Shown here in pieces: positions 40,980 to 44,725 of a stretch of DNA of 44,725 nucleotides. The notes under the pieces were generated by a model. The model made no database searches. It was not told where the DNA came from and worked only from the letters and a program-made list of their open reading frames with translations. The position numbers were made by a program, and so were the translations under genes. Source of the DNA: an uncultured Ruminococcus sp. (GTDB taxonomy: Bacteria > Bacillota > Clostridia > Oscillospirales > Acutalibacteraceae); contig CACYDW010000068.1 in NCBI GenBank assembly GCA_902773325.1, positions 1 through 44,725 on the forward strand, written 5' to 3'. Within the stretch, counting starts at the first letter, position 1, and each line of letters starts with the position of its first letter.

Positions 40980-41360
40980 ATGCGCATGGAGAGCAATAAC
41001 GGCAATATCAGGTTTCTTTCGGCAGTTTCATATATTGGTGTACTTTTTGTCATCGGTCACTTTGCTGTTGAGAAAGACAATCCCGACCTGAGATTTCATA
41101 AATATCAGGGGGGTGTCCTGTTCTGTTCTTTTTTCTTGTTATATATGGCAGATTTAGCAGTTTCAATCGCTCTGTCTTTTTTGCCTGTTCTGCAAATCAT
41201 TGTGGCGCTGCTGATAACTATTGCACTGGTTGCAGTCAATGTGATGCTGACGGTGCAGGGAGTTCTTGCGGCGCTGCAGTTCAGACAGAGAATGCTGCCG
41301 TTCATCGGCATTGCTTCTGTCCGGCTGAGAGCAGCCGTAGACAGAAGCAGACAGGAGTGA
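40980..41360 (+). CDS. small membrane protein, DUF4870-like
   Basis: A 126-residue protein starting at ATG 40980 after GAGGGGAG. Three hydrophobic segments: FLSAVSYIGVLFVIGHF (about 12-28), FFLLYMADLAVSIALSF (about 50-66) and a long one at about 70-95. FAVEKDNPDLRFHKYQGGVLF between the first two resembles the DUF4870 pattern, in which a polar loop with Arg-Phe-His follows the first helix. Function unknown. Promoter before and a strong terminator after indicate a single-gene unit. Confidence 0.75.
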   Translation: MRMESNNGNIRFLSAVSYIGVLFVIGHFAVEKDNPDLRFHKYQGGVLFCSFFLLYMADLAVSIALSFLPVLQIIVALLITIALVAVNVMLTVQGVLAALQFRQRMLPFIGIASVRLRAAVDRSRQE

Positions 41361-41440
41361 TCAGCTTTTCTGTACCTATACTATATCATTTTTGCCGTAT
41401 CGAAAAATGACACATTCGGTATGGCAAAAAAACTTTCTAT

Positions 41441-41482
41441 AAACACGGAAACCCGCTCAGCAATGAGCGGGTTTCCGTGTTT
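41441..41482. terminator. bidirectional intrinsic terminator, 19-pair perfect stem
   Basis: AAACACGGAAACCCGCTCA, GCAA tetraloop, TGAGCGGGTTTCCGTGTTT, between the small membrane protein gene and the convergent aldo/keto reductase gene. Confidence 0.92.
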
Positions 41483-41530
41483 ACTATTAGCGTTGTGATT
41501 GTTGAATATATCTGAGCTTGATGGAGCAGC

Positions 41531-42511
41531 TTATTCCCATGATGCTTTCAGCTCGATACCGCATTTTTCTGCCGTATCATCAATATGTTCCAATTCTTCT
41601 GCAGTAAGGGTGATTTTCAGGGCATCTGCAAGCTCCTGTACCTGATGCATTTTGCGGCAGCCGATGATCGGTAAAAGACCCTTGGAAGCGGCATGAGCAA
41701 TCGCGATCTGTCCGCATTGAACATCGTGGTTTTTGCCGGTTTCCTTGAGAGCGGAAAGCAACGGCGCCGCCTGTTCCTCCATGGAGGTATTATAGACAGA
41801 TGCTCTTCTCGAACCCTTTTTAAATCCCGTTTTTCCGGCTAAAAATCCCTGCTCCAGAACCATATAAGCAAAGAAATGAATGTTGTTCTTTTTGCAGTAC
41901 TCAATGATTCCGCTCGTTTCGGAATAACGGTACATCAGACTGTAGTGATTCTGAACACCAAAAAGGTCGTAACCATTTTGATTAAGTATTTTTCTTGCAA
42001 AGGCTATATCCCGGAGCGTGCAGTTGGAAAGACCGACATTTCTGATCTTGCCGCAGTCAAGCAGATTGATGGCAGCATTCAGGTTTTTTTCAAGACGTAC
42101 TGTGTTGTGCAGCCAATAGATTTCAACAGATGTTCTGTGCAGACGCTTCATACTGGACGACAGCGTTTTTTCCATAGCAGACGGCAACGTCAGCAGACCG
42201 GGTGTGAACTTGGTAGAGATGATGATTTCGTCATTGTTTTCGATGAACGAACCGAGGATTTCCTCAGATTTTCCCATACCATAGACTGCCGCCGTATCAA
42301 AGAGTGTCAGTCCGTTTGCGATGGCACAATCATATACTTCTCTGAGTGCGTCCGTTGTGGGGGTATCACCGAAAACGAAGCCGCTGCCGTTGATTCCCTT
42401 GCCCCAGCCCCAGGTGCCGATGGCTGCGGCGGGAAGTATTAGGGTTGCTGCCTGTGTCGAATTGTCTGTGATTTTGCGATCCTGTGAAGTTGCATTGTCT
42501 TTTTTCATTTC
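41531..42511 (-). CDS. aldo/keto reductase
   Basis: A 326-residue NADPH-dependent oxidoreductase of the AKR family. The catalytic tetrad is visible: Asp and Tyr in FDTAAVYGMGKSEE, Lys in ISTKF and His in WLHNT. The cofactor segment GLSNC and late IPIIGCRK-like stretch (LLPIIGCRKMHQV) fit as well. A 25-residue polar N-terminal extension precedes the barrel. ATG 42511 is chosen since GGAGCG precedes it; the upstream ATG 42529 lacks a site. The substrate cannot be told from sequence. Confidence 0.92.
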   Translation of the reverse strand, partial: EMKKDNATSQDRKITDNSTQAATLILPAAAIGTWGWGKGINGSGFVFGDTPTTDALREVYDCAIANGLTLFDTAAVYGMGKSEEILGSFIENNDEIIISTKFTPGLLTLPSAMEKTLSSSMKRLHRTSVEIYWLHNTVRLEKNLNAAINLLDCGKIRNVGLSNCTLRDIAFARKILNQNGYDLFGVQNHYSLMYRYSETSGIIEYCKKNNIHFFAYMVLEQGFLAGKTGFKKGSRRASVYNTSMEEQAAPLLSALKETGKNHDVQCGQIAIAHAASKGLLPIIGCRKMHQVQELADALKITLTAEELEHIDDTAEKCGIELKASWE

Positions 42512-42540
42512 TGTCACGCTCCGTTTCATTTGATGATATG

Positions 42541-42549
42541 ATTATACCA
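42541..42549 (-). promoter_or_regulatory. extended -10 promoter of aldo/keto reductase gene
   Basis: On the minus strand TGGTATAAT (42549-42541) is an extended -10; the -35 is weak. Confidence 0.5.
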
Positions 42550-42578
42550 TACGTCCGCAAAAGACGCATTGACATATG

Positions 42579-43838
42579 TTAATCCTGTGAAATCATTTTT
42601 TTGCTCAGCTTCCATGCGAGGATCCTCTGCACAGCGTCATCTATCTGTTCGATGTCGATAATGCCGTTTTCAACAGCCTGTGAGATGCTTTGAATGGCTT
42701 CTTCTGCCTGATAGCAGCCGATAATCATCATGTCATTTCCGGCTCGTACAGCCGCGACAAACGGTGTGTAATCGCCCGTATAATCTGTGATTGCGTCCAT
42801 TTCAAGGTCATCGGTAATGATAATGCCGGAAAATCCAAGCTCAGATCTGATAATCGCGTGCACGTTTTCCGAGAGAGAGGCCGGACAGGTGCTGTCCATG
42901 CAGGTGACGATATTATGGCTTACCATTACCAGCTCCGCACCGGCATCAATGCCTGATTGAAACGGGATAAAATCGCTGTTTTCAAAGCTGCTGTATAACC
43001 TTTCGTCAAAAGCGATTCCGGTATGGGTATCTTCATTGTTTCCATATCCCGGAAAATGCTTGAGTGTTGCCGAAACATTGTTTTTCTGATAAATTTGTGT
43101 GACTCTTGCGACATATACTGCTGTGTCGACGGGTGAAAGACCGATCGAGCGGTCATACATAAAATCATCGGGATCGACAGAAATATCGCACACAGGCGCA
43201 AAGTTGACGTCTATGTGGAGAGAGGACAGAAGCTGCGCTTTTTTCTCCTCATGCTCATAGACCAGTTCAAGACCGCCCTCCTCATAATACTCTCTCGGCG
43301 ACTTGAACTCATAATCGGAGAGCAGCTCTTTGCTGCTGACTCTTACCACCGTGCCGCCTTCCTCATCTACAGCGATAGCGAGGGGGATATCGTCAGCACC
43401 GGCACAGTCGTCAATAAAGCTGATAACATCATCGGGAGTTTTTCTTTCAAAATCACTTCCGAATAGTACATAGCCGCCGAGATGGTACTGCTTTGCAAAT
43501 CCGGCAGGATCCTCCGAAGGCATACTGGAGAACAGCATTTGTCCGATTTTTTCCTCGAGCGACATTTTTTCCAGAATATAATATGCCTGTGCATAGTAAT
43601 CGCTGAATATCGGCTCCTTTTCCTCCGGCAGGTTTTCGTCTGTGCTGCTTCCGGCACTGACAGAGGAATCTGTATTGCTGTCATGATTTTCGGAGGATAC
43701 AGATGAAGAATCGGTTGTTCCGGCAGAGGAACCGGCATTACTGCTTTGTCTGCCGGAATCCGGGCTGCAAGCGCAGCATGAAAGCAAAACAGCGGTAAGC
43801 AGCAGTACAGAGGTAATTCTTTTTTTGTATGTTTTCAT
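42579..43838 (-). CDS. GH3 lipoprotein, NagZ-like beta-N-acetylglucosaminidase
   Basis: A 419-residue protein after GGAGTAACC. Signal peptide with lipobox (LLSCCAC, lipidated Cys near 22-24), a Ser-rich linker to about 75, then a glycoside hydrolase 3 N-terminal barrel. It has MSLEEKIGQMLF, AVDEEGGTVVRV, the NagZ motif KHFPGYGNNEDTHTG carrying the Asp/His acid-base pair, and the nucleophile Asp in ITDDLEMDAI. There is no C-terminal GH3 domain. Enzymes of this type remove N-acetylglucosamine from muropeptides outside the cell in Gram-positives, serving wall recycling. It follows the PHP phosphatase gene by six bases, so the two are co-transcribed. Confidence 0.93.
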   Translation of the reverse strand: MKTYKKRITSVLLLTAVLLSCCACSPDSGRQSSNAGSSAGTTDSSSVSSENHDSNTDSSVSAGSSTDENLPEEKEPIFSDYYAQAYYILEKMSLEEKIGQMLFSSMPSEDPAGFAKQYHLGGYVLFGSDFERKTPDDVISFIDDCAGADDIPLAIAVDEEGGTVVRVSSKELLSDYEFKSPREYYEEGGLELVYEHEEKKAQLLSSLHIDVNFAPVCDISVDPDDFMYDRSIGLSPVDTAVYVARVTQIYQKNNVSATLKHFPGYGNNEDTHTGIAFDERLYSSFENSDFIPFQSGIDAGAELVMVSHNIVTCMDSTCPASLSENVHAIIRSELGFSGIIITDDLEMDAITDYTGDYTPFVAAVRAGNDMMIIGCYQAEEAIQSISQAVENGIIDIEQIDDAVQRILAWKLSKKMISQD

Positions 43839-43844
43839 GATAGG

Positions 43845-44636
43845 TTACTCCTTTTTGTATAAATCTAATGTGTCGATTACATTCAGACCGAGGGCAGAGG
43901 CGCGCTCCATAGCATCGTAAACATACCGGTCGTGAAGCTGTTCGGGGACATGGGCATCAGAGCCGATGATGACACGGATATTTCTTTTTGCAGCCATTTT
44001 CCAGAACTGTTCATGAGGATAGGGATAGCGCAGTCCGTCCGGAAAGGGCATTTTCTGTCGGCGGAAGCCGTTGACATTGTATTCCAGCGGAATATCGGCA
44101 TCAGAAGCACATGAAATAATCATTTCGCTTGCCTGATAACAGTTGTCGTCCCATGCGTAATCGTTGATGAACATGATATCCGGGTGTGCAACGGCAGAAA
44201 AGTAACCGGTCTGCACAGCTTCACAGATCGCCGCCGCATAAGAAAGATAATCGGCGGTAGATTTAGCAAAAAAGATGTTTTCGGTTTTGCCGTCAGGCGA
44301 TAGATAGAGATGTTCTCCGAGCAGCAGATAGTCAAGACCGTGTTTTTTGAAAAGCAAAGGGTAGTAGTCGGATTCATAGGGCAGATACTCAATTTCAAGT
44401 CCCTTATAGAGTTGAATGGTATCTCCGAATTTTTTCCGGAGCTTCTCTATTTCACCGATATAATCATCAAGCTCACTGTAGGACATTCTCAGTCCGAAAT
44501 CCCTGTCCGGAAATGGTGCATGGTCGGAGAAACCGAGAATGGACAGCCCTTTTTTGATAGCTTCCAGTGTGTAGTCTTTTTCCGTACCGGCAGCATGAAG
44601 GCAGCGGTAGGTATGGGTATGATAGTTTGTCAGCAT
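43845..44636 (-). CDS. histidinol-phosphatase-type PHP domain phosphoesterase
   Basis: A 263-residue metal-dependent phosphoesterase. NYHTHTYRC provides the first metal-binding His pair, then GFSDHAPFP, GLEIEY, LGEHLY, VAHPDI and late GSDAHVP, all PHP motifs in order. Proteins of this form hydrolyse histidinol phosphate in many Firmicutes, although no his genes lie nearby, so the substrate is uncertain. The start ATG 44636 gives the usual LTNYHTHT beginning but has a weak site. ATG 44666 is an alternative, with GAGGTG very close. A GTCGAG/CTCGAC stem lies between the two. Confidence 0.87.
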   Translation of the reverse strand: MLTNYHTHTYRCLHAAGTEKDYTLEAIKKGLSILGFSDHAPFPDRDFGLRMSYSELDDYIGEIEKLRKKFGDTIQLYKGLEIEYLPYESDYYPLLFKKHGLDYLLLGEHLYLSPDGKTENIFFAKSTADYLSYAAAICEAVQTGYFSAVAHPDIMFINDYAWDDNCYQASEMIISCASDADIPLEYNVNGFRRQKMPFPDGLRYPYPHEQFWKMAAKRNIRVIIGSDAHVPEQLHDRYVYDAMERASALGLNVIDTLDLYKKE

Positions 44637-44725
44637 AGTTAATCGTCGAGTAGACTTTCTCGACATACACCTCACTTTAACCCAATATTTCGTTTGAGTG
44701 AGAGGTTTAGTCTTACAGCCCCTCA

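Overview
The window looks like a chromosomal segment of an anaerobic, spore-forming, low-to-mid GC Gram-positive gut bacterium of the class Clostridia, most likely Ruminococcaceae. The reasons are AdhE with a Rex-like operator, the spore genes yqfC, yqfD and ylbJ, SipW-type signal peptidases with TasA/BsaA-like cargo, cell-wall sorting tails and Firmicutes-type ribosome binding sites. The genus is inference. No phage, IS element, CRISPR array or rRNA operon was seen.

Layout. (1) 1-8100: a tRNA-Leu cut by the left edge, a highly structured stretch that may be an ncRNA, and a vitamin B12 module. That module has a sigma-A promoter, a cobalamin riboswitch with an intrinsic terminator, a small HNH-repeat protein, a large wall-associated protein built like transcobalamin (DUF4430 plus an alpha/alpha toroid), a second membrane-tethered DUF4430 protein, an ECF T component, and one polypeptide fusing both ECF ATPases to a CbrT-like S component. 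A tRNA-Val closes the region. (2) 8100-11400: a serine recombinase whose catalytic residues look lost, a DegV protein and a DUF5662 protein. (3) 11400-14600: first SipW locus (signal peptidase, BsaA-like matrix protein, sortase-type anchor protein). (4) 14600-20110: RlmB, a 1294-residue membrane protein that looks like an inactive P-type ATPase with a long disordered head, and Rpe. (5) 20110-28800: adhE, a PflX-like radical SAM protein, yqfC-yqfD, ylbJ and asparagine synthetase. (6) 28800-34600: a YfhO membrane protein, a CsbB/GtrB-like glycosyltransferase and a PepV dipeptidase. (7) 34600-38430: second SipW locus with four cargo-like proteins around a second SipW peptidase. (8) 38430-44725: mostly minus-strand genes: an unknown membrane protein, an S1-domain protein, a small membrane protein, an aldo/keto reductase, a NagZ-like lipoprotein and a PHP phosphatase.

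The strongest integrated story is the B12 module: a cobalamin-sensing RNA controls a surface capture protein, a second tethered binding domain and a one-piece transporter. The second theme is secreted fibre or matrix formation from two separate SipW loci. A third theme is decayed enzymes that kept their scaffold (recombinase and P-type ATPase). Two genes (asnB and the second sipW) appear to start at non-standard codons, judging from Shine-Dalgarno placement and protein logic.
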